Below, piece by piece: positions 21,695 through 33,000 of a stretch of DNA of 64,000 nt. The stretch covers positions 1-64,000 of the forward strand of contig WMKJ01000027.1 of NCBI GenBank assembly GCA_009733715.1, given 5' to 3'. Made by a program: the position numbers and the translations under genes. The stretch's first letter is position 1. Each line of letters opens with the position of its first letter. The DNA is from Herpomyces periplanetae. Its lineage: Eukaryota; Ascomycota; Laboulbeniomycetes; Herpomycetales; Herpomycetaceae. The notes beneath the pieces are model-generated. The model was given only the letters and a program-made list of their open reading frames with translations, did no database searches and was not told the origin of the DNA.

Positions 21695-23937
21695 TTAACT
21701 TTGGCTGGGCCCCGATTCCGCCTTAACGTTTTCCTTGTCGGTCGTAGTCGTACTCTTTTCATTTGCGACTACTTGTCCATTTTCTGAATTTTTAACGGGT
21801 TCTGATTCAACTTCATCGATCGCAAGTACAGGAACTGCCCGATATAAAAGAACTAGAGCAGAATGACTATTGCCTAAAATTCACCCCATTTCCCATCAGC
21901 TTGCACTCATCTAAAAACCATCCTTTTAACTCCCCTAATGAAACTACTTACCACCACCGGCTAATGATTCAATTTTTTCTGCATTTACTAACGATACGCG
22001 GTCATCGTTAAACCACCACCATTCGCTATCTTTATCCAAAGAATTAGCTTGTCCATCTGGGCAGGAACTCTTTTTAATAAAGGCAGTATAATGTCCACTA
22101 TCCGCACTGGCTCCCTGATGGGTAATTACTGCACGTAATTCATACAACCCCGTGTGGTTCTGCCCATCGTCCTCTTCATCAGCGCATACAATTTGACCAC
22201 TTTCACTCGTGCTGCATCCACCTTGTGCATCATGCGCACCATCACTGGTGCGTGCCAACAGCTTCTTTCGACGAATCAATTCGTGCAACTCCTTTTTCGC
22301 TTTTTTGATCATTGCAATTTTTTCTGCTTCCAATTCTTCGTCTGTTTTAAAGTTTTCCTCAGCCACCCCTTCATCACTACCTTTCGTATTGTTTTGCTCA
22401 TTGCCACTTCTTCCGGATTTACTACTCGACTCTCCAACACCTTTTAGCCCCTCCGTTTTTGACTCCCGACGAAATCCCATGTCGATTTCATCCTTAAGAC
22501 GTTTTTGCCGAGCCCGATTTCTTAATACTTCTTCTTCATCCTTACGAATTTCCCTTAGCTTGTCACGAATCGGTATAAGCTCTGCTTGAAGCTTTTCCGA
22601 GCAAAACTCTACTACATCAAGCTCCATTGGAAAGACAACCTTTCGCATTATTTTGGCTTTTTTACCCGTAGATCTGCGCCAGTTAAAACGTAAAAAGTGA
22701 ACAGGCAAATACTTCGGTAGCCTCACAATGCGAGATGTTTTATTAAAAATTGCCTCTCTTTCTAGTGCATCAGACCATTTTTCCATCTTTTCCGACAAAC
22801 TATTCACTATCCCACTACGCAAAAAGTTTGTTTCGGCTGTTATATGGCAATTTAACTTAAAAAGTGTAGATTGGGAATGAATTGGTTCTTCTCCCTTTGC
22901 CTTTGCATCCGGTTCGGCACATTCCATTACACAATCGAGCGTTACAGACATATATCGATCAATCCATGATACTTTTTGTGTTTTGCCATCCTCATTCTTG
23001 ACATTAACTTCGAGCTTTTCACGTAAGACTGTGACAATTTGCGACCAAGCCTCTTCAGCGTCCTGCTGCGCAAAACCTCCGTCTTGAGTAGTTTGAGCGA
23101 AATCGGGGAAAATACGTCTAAATACATTAAGAAATATTATGGGCGAGTATCCCCTTTGTGTCTGAGACATTTGGTGGAACAAATCACGCAAATTTCCCAC
23201 TAAGTCCATTGAAGCGAAAACGCTGACTCCTGATGTTAATTGAATTGGTTCCGAACTATCGAGGTTCGCTAGAGTTAGCAAGCTTGAATTAATAGTGCTG
23301 TAAACGAATATCTACGCCAAAAAACATGCATACATACCCATCATTTGACTTATACTTGACTAAGACTTGTAAAAGTTCAGGGATCGAGCGGAGGGTTTGT
23401 AATGCTGCGTTGAGGTAACAGGTGTTACCCAAGTTAAGCAATCCAGCCGGAATAGCTTCTTGCCGGGAGGCTACTTCAGCTTCGCTCATATCCTCTAGAA
23501 ATTTGATCTCATGAGTTGGTCGTTTTAGTGCCGATGCTACATCCCCTGCCGGTGTCCCCATCATCATTAAAGTGTGGCCTGGTTTCAAACCGAGTTGACC
23601 CATTTCCACGTTATCCTTTAGTTGACCATGCTTTACCAAAACCTTTTGCCGATGAGGTTCAACGCCAGTTAACGAGTAAAGTTGTGATTTAAACATTTCC
23701 CCGTTACAAGTAGGATCAACTTCGACCTCATATTTTTTACCTTGGTGTTTGACAAACACTAGATGGATAACCTGACTCGTAAGCACGAGCGAAAATCGCT
23801 CGTTATCAGCATGTTTTATTAGCGTTAGTGAATCTCCGCAAACGAGTAGGTATGTGAATGAAAAAGTCTGATATAGTATACGAGCGTAGCGTGAAACAAA
23901 CGGAAAAAAACACTGTCTCACCCGAAAAAGTTGCCAT
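21695..23937 (-). CDS. UBP6: Proteasome-associated ubiquitin C-terminal hydrolase (Ubp6/USP14)
   Basis: Cysteine deubiquitinase that docks on the 26S proteasome by an N-terminal ubiquitin-like domain and trims ubiquitin from substrates. Four exons: 23922-23937, 23338-23758, 21952-23297 and 21695-21873. Donors are GTGAGA, GTATGT and GTAAGT. The first exon encodes only MATFS plus one base; the spliced start is MATFSVFVKHQGKKYEVEV. The Ubl spans about residues 5-75. The Cys box is NLGNTCYLNAALQTL (Cys119), then the QQDAEEAWSQI block, YLPVHFLRFNW, and the His box SADSGHYTAF (about His548) with WWWFNDDRVS. The last exon supplies GGGNSHSALVLLYRAVPV. At 653 residues it is longer than yeast or human (about 495). 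The excess is a charged, Lys/Glu-rich insert of roughly 120 residues between the ELDVVEFCSEKL segment and the His box, plus an acidic tail. Confidence 0.94.
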
Positions 23938-24005
23938 CTCAACGGCAAGGAGCTACTTAACCCAATTACTTTGTTCGTCCGGATATCCTAATATATGTTC
24001 AAACG

Positions 24006-24055
24006 CATACGCATACACATGCATACATACACACACACGCACGAACACACACAAA
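24006..24055. repeat. CA-rich simple repeat
   Basis: Imperfect (CA)n with CATA and CG interruptions, just upstream of UBP6. Confidence 0.7.
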
Positions 24056-24666
24056 AATGCTCACGTATACACTTTCACGCACACGCCAAAGTGTATTTCC
24101 GTGTATAATACTAACGAATAAGCCTGAACAAATCGTGGATAGTACACCAAGCGTAAAATCGTAGGACTCTAAAGCCTGGGCGAAGGGCTGAGTGTGGGAA
24201 AGGTAAAGTAACCGGAACAAAGTGAAAAAAGTAATAATTCAAAAACTTGGGAAAACCCTGCGACTTGCAAAGGAATCTTTAACCCGAGTATTAAGAGCAA
24301 ATGAAGAACGGAAAGGAAAACTTTACCCATCGACGCGCTTCTCTTATTAAACGCGCCGAATTTCCTTTTCCATCAAAATTTTCTTCGAAAGCAATTAGTC
24401 AGCAAAGCCAGGCCGTCCAGCGGGGAAATTACGTAAACGGCTGATGTAGAAGTGTTTTCGGTGATGTTGATGAGCACGGAGGGCTAGGAAGTGATGTTTA
24501 TGATTCCTGAAGGGAAAAAAATCTTGTATAGCTACTGCGTAAAATGTTTTTTCGAAAATTCAAGAAAATTATTGAAATCTCCCATTCCTATTTCCTGAAA
24601 TTTTTTCACACAAATCCTCCACCTGTCGTCCAAAACCACACCTCCTCTACATTGTTTATGTAATTA

Positions 24667-24674
24667 TGACGTCA
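24667..24674. promoter_or_regulatory. TGACGTCA palindrome (CRE/ATF site)
   Basis: Perfect CRE palindrome about 730 bases upstream of the UBP6 start codon, in non-coding DNA. Second copy in the window (other at 7914). Confidence 0.35.
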
Positions 24675-25119
24675 TGAATTTGTGGATGGAGTTTTGGCGC
24701 TGAATTTCAGTTAATTCTCATAATGGATAAAGTCGATTCAACGAGTTTAGGAGCAGATAATCTTACAAGTTTAAGTACTACAGGGTGTATGTTATTGATA
24801 GACTCATATCGCGATGTTTGCGTGACGTGAAGGTGTAACGGTAGTCAATGTTACGTTTAGCATCTACAATGATTGTAAATTTTCTACTGAAGAATTTATC
24901 ACATTTCACGCATACAGCGCACGCAGTTCGTTTATCACGGATGTAAATACATAGAACTCTCATGGGTGCCGGCATAAAAAAGTAGTGTAAATGGTAATCG
25001 ACAAAAAAGGTTACAATTAGCGTAAAAGCAAAAATTGATACACTTTACGGAAAAGATAACAAATGAAGAAAACGGTACGGCGGAAGAGCTAATCAGTTTA
25101 CAGAATAAATGCTAAGCGT

Positions 25120-26012
25120 TCATGTAAACTATATCAAATTAGTGGGTTAACAAGATCAAGTCAAAAACCGGCCATAACTAATCGACTGGGAAATCAGTAA
25201 ACTTACGGGCATTAAAAATGACTCGGCGACGAACCTCGCACGAGCATTTAACTGTTAAGAATTCAGCATTGTTAGTACATTATTACTTTTCAAAATATTT
25301 TGAGAACTGCAAATTACATTTAAAACTTATAAATCAAATATTCAACTTACGAAGAGCTTCATTTCAGATATTTCCTTGTCAACTTCTTCCATAAAATGAA
25401 TGATAAAGTCAACTAATTTATCCCTCGACATGTAATCAGTTTGGAAGTTTGTTATAAGAAAAGAAATATCAAAACCCTTGAAGGAACCGTGTGTTAGCGC
25501 ATAATTTCCTACGGACTAAGCTAGACGGGCTCTTTAACTAACCGGAACGGGTTTACGACGTAAAATCTCAAATGCTTCAGCTCGTTGTGTTAAAAATTTC
25601 ATAAACTTGTGAACGAGAATTTGTTCAATTTCATCAGCCTGCTTAATTTTTGAGCTAATTCGAACGCTGTTAATGCTTGTTTCGATTAAAATCTTTTCGT
25701 TTTCATTACGCGCAACGACTAAAGGCATGAGTATAAGCTCGGGACTCGTTCGAACTTCAATTTCCGGTACATTGTGTCGTTCAACGGCTGGAGAAGGAAA
25801 GAAATTCAAGTTTAAAGCTGCCGTTAGAGATGATCTCACACATTGTAAGTAAGGCCTTAGTGATTGGGACTATTGACTTAAGTTAATCGTTGAGTAACTT
25901 TGTGAACCGATTTTTCAAAATCAATGCAATGACCCCAACAATCATAGTGGTATAGATGATTTTGTAGTTTTAAACTTGCAGGGAAACTCATTCTTAACTT
26001 CAACATTACCAT
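25120..26012 (-). CDS. ARC19: Arp2/3 complex subunit 4 (ARPC4, 20 kDa)
   Basis: Core structural subunit of the Arp2/3 actin nucleator, which drives branched actin at endocytic patches. Five exons: 26010-26012 (the ATG alone), 25543-25869, 25351-25476, 25207-25251 and 25120-25128. Donors are GTAATG, GTTAGT, GTAAGT and GTAAGT. The spliced start is [20 protein letters not shown], matching the family's LRPYL.CVR..L.AAL. Then come VVERHN-type [55 protein letters not shown] and [18 protein letters not shown], and the end [16 protein letters not shown]. Total is 169 residues, as in other fungi and animals (168). Weakest points are the one-codon first exon and the 9-base last exon; both give family-like ends. 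One acceptor is AAG, unusual here. Confidence 0.93.
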
Positions 26013-26442
26013 CGCAATATTAAGCTAGTTTTATCTAGCCTATACAATCCAAAAATCAATTAACTAAACGTTAACTATTCAATATAATATCCGAACTGGT
26101 TAACTTGGCGTCATAGCAAGTCCAAGTTAGCGCTCAAAATTAGAGTGTATTCCTGCAGAACATTCAGGTATAAACTCGAATCCCCCACCTTTCTAGTAAA
26201 TCAAATGTATTAATTAGTACCATAAACAATAAAACCTTGAACTCCGTCACTCTATACTGAATAACTCTTCCAATGAAGTTAGCAGTTGAAAATGATCATC
26301 ACCGCCTTCTCCCAATGTCGACTATTTTTCTTTGAATTTCGACGCGCCTTCGCTTGGCTTAACACGTGACCCACTGCTGGGTTTAGTCATGGCTAGATCA
26401 CATGACACAAATAAAGTAATATGAAATTTTTGTTAAGATCGT
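26013..26442. promoter_or_regulatory. Bidirectional promoter, ARPC4 / RRP43
   Basis: 430-base divergent intergenic region between the start codons of ARPC4 (-) and RRP43 (+). It holds GTCACGTG (as CACGTGAC at 26363-26370), 73 bases before the RRP43 ATG, and a TCACATGA box at about 26397. Confidence 0.5.
26363..26370 (-). promoter_or_regulatory. RTCACGTG E-box before RRP43
   Basis: CACGTGAC on the plus strand (GTCACGTG on the minus), 73 bases upstream of the RRP43 start codon. Confidence 0.4.
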
Positions 26443-27879
26443 ATGGTGAAGAACGGGCAGAAACAAGTAACAAAAAGAGTCATGAGTGAAGATAAAGAGA
26501 ACAAGGTTAGCGAGCCGCCGATGATCAGCTTTGCATCGGCTACTTTTGCCTCAATTTTACCTTCGGCTTTCTTACATGCACATTTACGTTATCACGTGCC
26601 GGAAGTTAGTGCAGATGTTGGGAAGAATGTACTATTGAATAGCGAGGCGAAGACAAAGTATGATGTTGATCATTTTAAACGGGTGGAACGAGAATTGGCT
26701 CGTGCAGCAAAAAGACCCAATGGACGAGGGGTTTCTCAATTTCGCATTCCCTATGTTAATTCTGGTAGTTTAACCCACGCTGTAGGTAGCGCGGTTGTGA
26801 GACTTGGTGATACGTGCGTAGTCACGGGTGTGAGAGCGGATATACTTTATATACGTGATATACCGAATCCATCGGAAGATATGTTAAAAATTAGTCCAGT
26901 TGTCGAGAATATAAGCATTAACGAACAAATTTCTGCTCTAAGGACGAGAGGCATTGAAAAACCCTCAACTGAAGCTGTGAACCTTCAACTTTTAGTACCT
27001 AATGTCGATTTATTTGCTGGTTGTCATCCTCTTTTCCTCGCTGGAAGTGCACCCAATTCTTTAGCACAGTCTTTAAGTCAACGAGTTATTGAAGCTTTAT
27101 ATACCACACAACTGGTACGATTATCCGATCTTGAAATTTGGGGCTGCTCGGCTTGGAATTCCAAGTCAACAAAACTCTCAAATGAATCATCCCCTTTTAC
27201 ACCAACTCATATAAGTGTTGTCGCCTACTGGGTGTTGACTATAGAGTCAATAGTTCTTTCACATGCGGGAAATTTATTTGATGCAATTTGGTCATCAGTT
27301 ATTACGGCTCTTAAGGATACTCGTTTACCCCAGGCTGTGTGGGACTACGATTCTAAAACAGTCATTTGTAACTCTGATCTTAAGAGTGCATTGCCTCTTA
27401 ATATAAACGGATTTCCAATTTCAGTTAGCTTTTCCGTTTTTCATTCTAACCTTTCACCACATGTTACACTACTTGATCGAGGTGAAGTAGTTTATGTTTG
27501 GAGTAAACTTGGGAAAACAAATTTACACACATCAAGTGAAACTGAACGTAGAAGTGATTCAGTGGATATACATAATTTTAACACGATCCCTCAGGAATCA
27601 AATCATACTAATATAACCGATCTTGATATTTGGTTGTTATCTGACCCGGATGATTTTGAGGAGAAAATTTGCAAGGAAACATTAAACATAATACTGGACT
27701 TATCAGGCGGAACATCACGTTTACACACGATTAGTAAATTCGGAGGTACAATGATTAACTGTGGCGTTGTGAAAGAAGCTATTGATCTAGCCGAAAAACA
27801 ATGGGAGGTTTGGCGAAGAGTGATTAATTTAGCACATCGATCCGACCAGGAATCTGTCCACGCTGAGCAAAGTTCGTGA
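26443..27879 (+). CDS. RRP43: Exosome complex subunit Rrp43 (RNase PH-like ring protein)
   Basis: One of the six catalytically inert RNase PH-fold proteins forming the ring of the RNA exosome (3' processing and decay, nucleus and cytoplasm). Intronless, 478 residues from ATG 26443. The N-terminal RNase PH domain shows FKRVERELARAAKRPNGRG, SQFR, SGSLTHAVGSAVVRLGDTCV and VTGVRADI, the fungal version of the VRPDGR..G..LVRLGDT pattern. Later VNLQLLVPNVDLFAGCHPLF and IWSSVITALKDTRLP match the second half of the fold. The C-terminal part resumes with ILDLSGGTSRLHTISKFGG, the family's final beta-strand block. It is longer than human EXOSC8 (276) and yeast Rrp43 (394), owing to loops near residues 225-240 and 350-390. 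Rrp42 or Rrp45 are alternatives; the fit is best for Rrp43. It converges on the SRP receptor gene. Confidence 0.85.
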   Translation: MVKNGQKQVTKRVMSEDKENKVSEPPMISFASATFASILPSAFLHAHLRYHVPEVSADVGKNVLLNSEAKTKYDVDHFKRVERELARAAKRPNGRGVSQFRIPYVNSGSLTHAVGSAVVRLGDTCVVTGVRADILYIRDIPNPSEDMLKISPVVENISINEQISALRTRGIEKPSTEAVNLQLLVPNVDLFAGCHPLFLAGSAPNSLAQSLSQRVIEALYTTQLVRLSDLEIWGCSAWNSKSTKLSNESSPFTPTHISVVAYWVLTIESIVLSHAGNLFDAIWSSVITALKDTRLPQAVWDYDSKTVICNSDLKSALPLNINGFPISVSFSVFHSNLSPHVTLLDRGEVVYVWSKLGKTNLHTSSETERRSDSVDIHNFNTIPQESNHTNITDLDIWLLSDPDDFEEKICKETLNIILDLSGGTSRLHTISKFGGTMINCGVVKEAIDLAEKQWEVWRRVINLAHRSDQESVHAEQSS

Positions 27880-28024
27880 ATACGTTCAACAACCCGCGAA
27901 ATGTTCCCGCCATGAAAAGTGTATATGTCTGATTATATAAGCGCAGCATCTGGTACCTCATCCCATCTTGTTAGGATTGCACTTTCCCGACCGGAAGTTA
28001 TTTCGTCTCGTCTTGAGTTCGGCG

Positions 28025-30058
28025 TTATCCAAGAAGCATTTTTGTAACCCATGAAACGCTCAGCGTTCGAAGATCAGTATACGTTTGACCAATTCCCAAA
28101 AACACTACTGGAATTCCAGTGGCATGAATCATACTAATTAAAGTTCCTACCATATCACCGACGGTGTCGCACTTGCTCACGATAAATCCATCCAATTTAC
28201 GATTCACGCCAAATGCGATGTCAAAGTTTCGCGCTTGTTGAACACTATCACTGCCAACTAACGCTTCAGCGACCATGAATATTTTATCTGGATTAACTAG
28301 TTTAGCAAACTTTTCCAAATTTCCCATTAAACGTTGGTCATTATGCCTCCTGCCTGCTGTATCAATTAATACTACATCCCAATCACCTTGACTTGCAAAT
28401 TTAACAGCTTCACTAGCAATAACAGCAGCATCTCTACCGTATCCTCGCTCGAATAAAGCAACTTTACCATTTCCGTTCTGTCTTGAAGCTAACTCTTGCA
28501 AATTTTCAACGTGAACTTTCAACTGCTCCACAGCACCACTTCGGAATGTGTCGCCCGCCACCATTAAAACCCGAAGATTATTTTGAATTAAAAAAAATGC
28601 CAGTTTTGCCAGGTTGGTTGACTTGCCCACCCCATTAACACCAACAATAGATATAGTGTACGGCCTTCTTGGAAACCTTGCGTCCTTTCCACCTTTAATC
28701 GTTTGATTAATTTCGTAAAGTAGGTTTAACGATGATGTTGGCGTGAGCATCTTGGTTAACGCATTCAACATGCTCTTACGTATCGTAGACTCAACACTGG
28801 TAAAACTCTCACTTTTTAACCCCAATAAGTCTTGTTCAACCGTATTACATAGTCGTACAGCTGCTTCATGAGCGACATTCTTCTTGACAAGATGCTCCCT
28901 CATTCCATTTATAGGGCCTTCAAGTATGTCTTTGTTTAATACTCTTCCCCCAAGGATATTTTCCACTACACTTTTCAAACCGAAGAATCCCGCAATGCTT
29001 GATGAAGAATTACTGGGCAATACATCCAGATGTTCTTTACTATTTTGTCGCAATATATCCTCAATTTCATCGTTTAAATCCCCCAGGACAAATTCACCTT
29101 TGTTTGTACGCTTCCCCCATTTTGCCAAAGCTTCCTTATTAACGTAACCAGCACCATTAGAGACATCGCATCTTTCAGATTTCTGTATAGCTTCAGTTGG
29201 CGGGTATTCGGAGTAATCAAGAGTTACATCTTTGTTACTTTCAATAGCCATTCCGTGAGCATCCCATTTGCGCATTTGCTTTTCCTTGCCTTTTCTCGTG
29301 GCTAAAGATGCATCACCATCGGAAACTTCACCCAAGAGGATATCTTTCGCTTTAAGTCCTGCCTTACCTGCTCGTCTGCCTCGTCTGTTTTGCTTACGTG
29401 GTGGATTGGCTTTGTTGGTGATTAATTTTTCATTCAGCTTAACAATGTTCCCTAAGTTGCACACTCCAGCATCATCTGTAGAAACAATATCGGACGGATT
29501 ACTAGCTGTTGAAGGGGTTTCTTCATTTGCAATAATTTGCTGTCGAGTTCCTAGAGGATTTTTGGATATGAAATCATTTTTGGTGGAAGGATAACATTTT
29601 GAAATTACAGTATCATCGTTGTCAACTTTACTATCGTCAGCTAATACTCTACGTTCGATTACCACACCATCAAATTTTTTAATTTGATGCTCATAGTATG
29701 AATCGAAATCAAAATTGTAATGAAAAAAATTTTTTGAAGCCAATTGCTGCTTAAAGACGTTGACAAATAATACGCGTATGTTATCGAGGAATTGATCAAC
29801 CCATGAGATGTGAAGGAAAGATTGGTAAACCGCGACGAAAATCACTTGCATATCGGGTTCCACGGTCCATGTAAGCGTGTAGCCGTCAATTTTATAAAAC
29901 GGCTTAACTTTGTCATTTTTTGCCTGTCTTAAGGAAATCTTTTCTTCGATAAATACGTCTCTAATTAAGCTGTCCACAAGATTATTTCCGATTGGTGTAT
30001 AGAGCTTGGACCAAAGGACAATACCACTGGTTGAGGATATCTCAAATGCCTCCAGCAT
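28025..30058 (-). CDS. SRP101: Signal recognition particle receptor subunit alpha
   Basis: GTPase of the ER-bound SRP receptor; binds SRP54 and hands ribosome-nascent chains to the translocon. Intronless, 677 residues from ATG 30058 (MLEAFEISSTSGIVLWSKLY); the slightly longer open frame upstream has no ATG. The N-terminal longin-like SRX domain spans about 1-125. A charged linker follows, with the basic patch RKQNRRGRRAGKAG near 228. The NG domain starts at about 350. GTPase motifs: G1 GVNGVGKSTNLAKLA (about 473), DTFRSGAVEQL (503), G3 DTAGRR (566), G4 SKCD (628) and the closing GIGQTYTDLR (655). It ends WVTKMLLG. All nucleotide-binding residues expected are present. 145 bases separate its stop from that of RRP43. 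Confidence 0.95.
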   Translation of the reverse strand: MLEAFEISSTSGIVLWSKLYTPIGNNLVDSLIRDVFIEEKISLRQAKNDKVKPFYKIDGYTLTWTVEPDMQVIFVAVYQSFLHISWVDQFLDNIRVLFVNVFKQQLASKNFFHYNFDFDSYYEHQIKKFDGVVIERRVLADDSKVDNDDTVISKCYPSTKNDFISKNPLGTRQQIIANEETPSTASNPSDIVSTDDAGVCNLGNIVKLNEKLITNKANPPRKQNRRGRRAGKAGLKAKDILLGEVSDGDASLATRKGKEKQMRKWDAHGMAIESNKDVTLDYSEYPPTEAIQKSERCDVSNGAGYVNKEALAKWGKRTNKGEFVLGDLNDEIEDILRQNSKEHLDVLPSNSSSSIAGFFGLKSVVENILGGRVLNKDILEGPINGMREHLVKKNVAHEAAVRLCNTVEQDLLGLKSESFTSVESTIRKSMLNALTKMLTPTSSLNLLYEINQTIKGGKDARFPRRPYTISIVGVNGVGKSTNLAKLAFFLIQNNLRVLMVAGDTFRSGAVEQLKVHVENLQELASRQNGNGKVALFERGYGRDAAVIASEAVKFASQGDWDVVLIDTAGRRHNDQRLMGNLEKFAKLVNPDKIFMVAEALVGSDSVQQARNFDIAFGVNRKLDGFIVSKCDTVGDMVGTLISMIHATGIPVVFLGIGQTYTDLRTLSVSWVTKMLLG

Positions 30059-33000
30059 GCTGTTATTAGATATTAACACACCTTGATTCGGGAAATTAAA
30101 TTAACCAAGTGTTCAAGGTAATCTATTCATTCCACTTAACGCTTTTTAAACCGTCAGTATACCAATCGAAAAGTTCACAAAAAAATAGTTTTTGGTGAGG
30201 CTATCTGTTTCAAGTTATTATAGCAAAATTATCTCATTCCGAAGCCAGGTTAATAACTTCAACAGGAGCCAGATACGATCCTTGTAATTGAAAATAACAA
30301 GAGACAATTGCAACGGTACAGTTAGATTGCTGGTGACGGATGGTACCTTGCAATTTAAAAGTTTGCACACTGTATGAATATTTAATTCACGTATCAAATA
30401 AGTTAATTCATGTTAACCCTTGAAGAGTCTTATGAGTTAAGTTACGATAAAGAAGTAAAGTTATTGGATAAATTGAAGGAAAAATAGATACTGATAACCT
30501 TTCACGATAATGGCTTGGTAGAAAAAAAGGTTGGCGCTATACGTCACGATAAAATAATTCGGGATCGGCTAAGGGTTTTCTTGGCATAATAACGAGGGGA
30601 GTTGTAAAAAATGCGCCAAGAAATAGATGCCGATTTGAGCCGGTCGGGAAGGATAAAAAGTTTAAAATTTTGGAGGATTGAAGCTAGGTTTTGAGCATCT
30701 GTACGTTAGGGAACGGCACGTACTTAAGGTTCACAGTAGCAAAAGTAAATTGAACGGGTATGACTATATTTATCTTAATTGTGAGAGTAAGTTGGGATTC
30801 GATAAAACTGATTAGAGTTTGCACGTAGAATTTATGAAGGAAAATGAACGAATAAGTTGCTAGAAAAATGAATTCATTATAACTGATTTGAGTTTCTTGC
30901 TTTGAAATGCTAAGTTAGACTACTCGTTGCTGAATTTGTTCGTTTACACATTAAATTGACGTTAATATTTTATTACAAATTAGAGAATTTCTATTGAACC
31001 ATATGAAGTTTTGGCATGCGAAAAATTTATACAGAGGATCATACATTTGACCGGATAGGAGTGGAAGAAAATATTTATCCAATAAAGTTAAATTAAAGAA
31101 TATAGTACGGTTGAAAACATCAAACTAGTCAAATAGTAGGTAATTGCCCACATGTTAAAAAGAGCTCTACGGAAGTATAATCGCGCAAAGTTTACCCGGC
31201 GTGCCAGGCCAAGGATATAGTTTTCAGAAATCCTTTCAAGGGTTAAGTTTAACGGGTGGCTAGGTGAAAAAAACGTTGAATAAACGGTTTTATTCGACGA
31301 CTAATGAACAAACAGAAAGGGTAAACTTACACAACGTTGAACATTGTAGATGGTCACTTGCTAATTACATGAGTAAAGGACTTGTGAAAAGTTTATCCGG
31401 GAAGTTCGATTCTTGGACATTTGACAGAATAACGGTACTTGATTAAATTTACATTACGAGTTCGGTTGGGTAGATTAGTTTAAGATGTGGTTTGGCTACC
31501 GGTTTTGAGAGAGGATAGTTCAAGTCAACATAGCCGTAGAGTGACATTCCGTAAAGAGGATTATGGTCAAAATAACGTTTAGAATTTAATTTATCGGAAA
31601 AAGCTGACGATAAACCGTTGGAAAAGTAAAGTTTTAGATAAATTGTTGCAGAAAATTGAATGATTGGAAGTCGACGAGATGGTAATTTGACAATCTGAGG
31701 GGGAAAGATACTGCTTGATGATGCATGAATGATGTTTTAAGGTATGGATTTCTGGGAAATTTAAGCATGTCTTAAATGATCAGGCAATTGGTGTTGGGAG
31801 ATAGTTGATGTGGTTAAGAATGTCATAAACAAACCAGTATATGACCCAAGAGAGCTAAAAGTATTAAGGTGATAACATTACCAGTGTCGGGTGTTTCGAA
31901 GTAGTTTACTCCGAGTTTTGGATAAAATTGGTGTAATGGTGATGGCAGGTGGAAAAGTGTAAGTGTACGCTGACAGAGTGTAGTACAGTGAAGATGAAGC
32001 CAGGAAAACATTATGGGGTTTGTACAACGAGTGTAACAGCTGCATGAAGGTGAAGATAGCCTAAGTACACATATATACGCGAGTGTTTCATGGATAAAAT
32101 ATATCAGTCAACCGGGGTATGATCGATGAAGCTGGTTGTACATCCAAGCACGGTGATTCCCGAATGAATATCGTGTATAACGTAAAAGGGGAATGAAAAA
32201 TATGGGATATTGTTGCATGTGAGGCAAATTTTTATAAATATTTTCAAGTGTAAGCCCATTTGCAGATTGATTGTTAGGAGAAATTGGACAAGATAGATCG
32301 GGTGGGGCAAGACAGATGGTCATAATGGAATTTCTTAAAAAAATAAACTCGGAATACTGTCTAGGTAGGTAGCTATAATAGCCATTGAATATGATGGTGT
32401 ACGTATGCACATATTTTTAGCAATGAGATGTATGGGTAGAGGATAAAATGTTGTCATGATCCATGGTATACTAGGCTTGTAGAATATCGTCAAGTGGCCT
32501 AATTAGAATACGATGGGTGAAGAATAATAATAGAAATTTTCATTATTAGGCGATAAGAAGATTTATGGAAAATCCATTCGAGTAAGTTTATTCTACATCG
32601 AATAGTTGAATTATAATTCAAGTTACCTGCATGAAGAAAAAGATCGAGATGTTTGCATGTATGAATGTCGAAACCTTGGATGAGAATCCCGATAAAAGAA
32701 AAAGCTAATGAAGCTAGTTACAAACAAGTTCCCTAGTTTACATGCATGTGGGTTTATAGGGAAGTTTTAATTAGGATAAACTTTGCCGTTACAAATATGT
32801 TTGATTGATGATTGTGACGAGGAATATAAAAAGAATTTTGAATTAAGTTGATCATTCAATGCACATGACAGAATAAATAGTGCTAACGTGGCTGTATCAT
32901 ACTCAAATTTGTGAAGCGTGAAGCATGATAAATTGTATAATAATTAAACGATTCATATTTATTGACTAATTCTTTATATATAGCGAGGTGATTAGGTGTT

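Larger units (their letters stand above)
23938..25119. other. Intergenic, UBP6 promoter side
   Basis: Upstream of UBP6 and downstream of ARPC4. Contains a CA-rich low-complexity tract at 24006-24055 and a perfect TGACGTCA at 24667. No gene recognised; a short frame at 24778-24975 with three Cys is not convincing. Confidence 0.55.

Noticed and set aside
24778-24975. 65-codon minus-strand frame with a CAVCVKC segment
   Set aside because: Only three closely spaced Cys and no further zinc ligands; too short and isolated.
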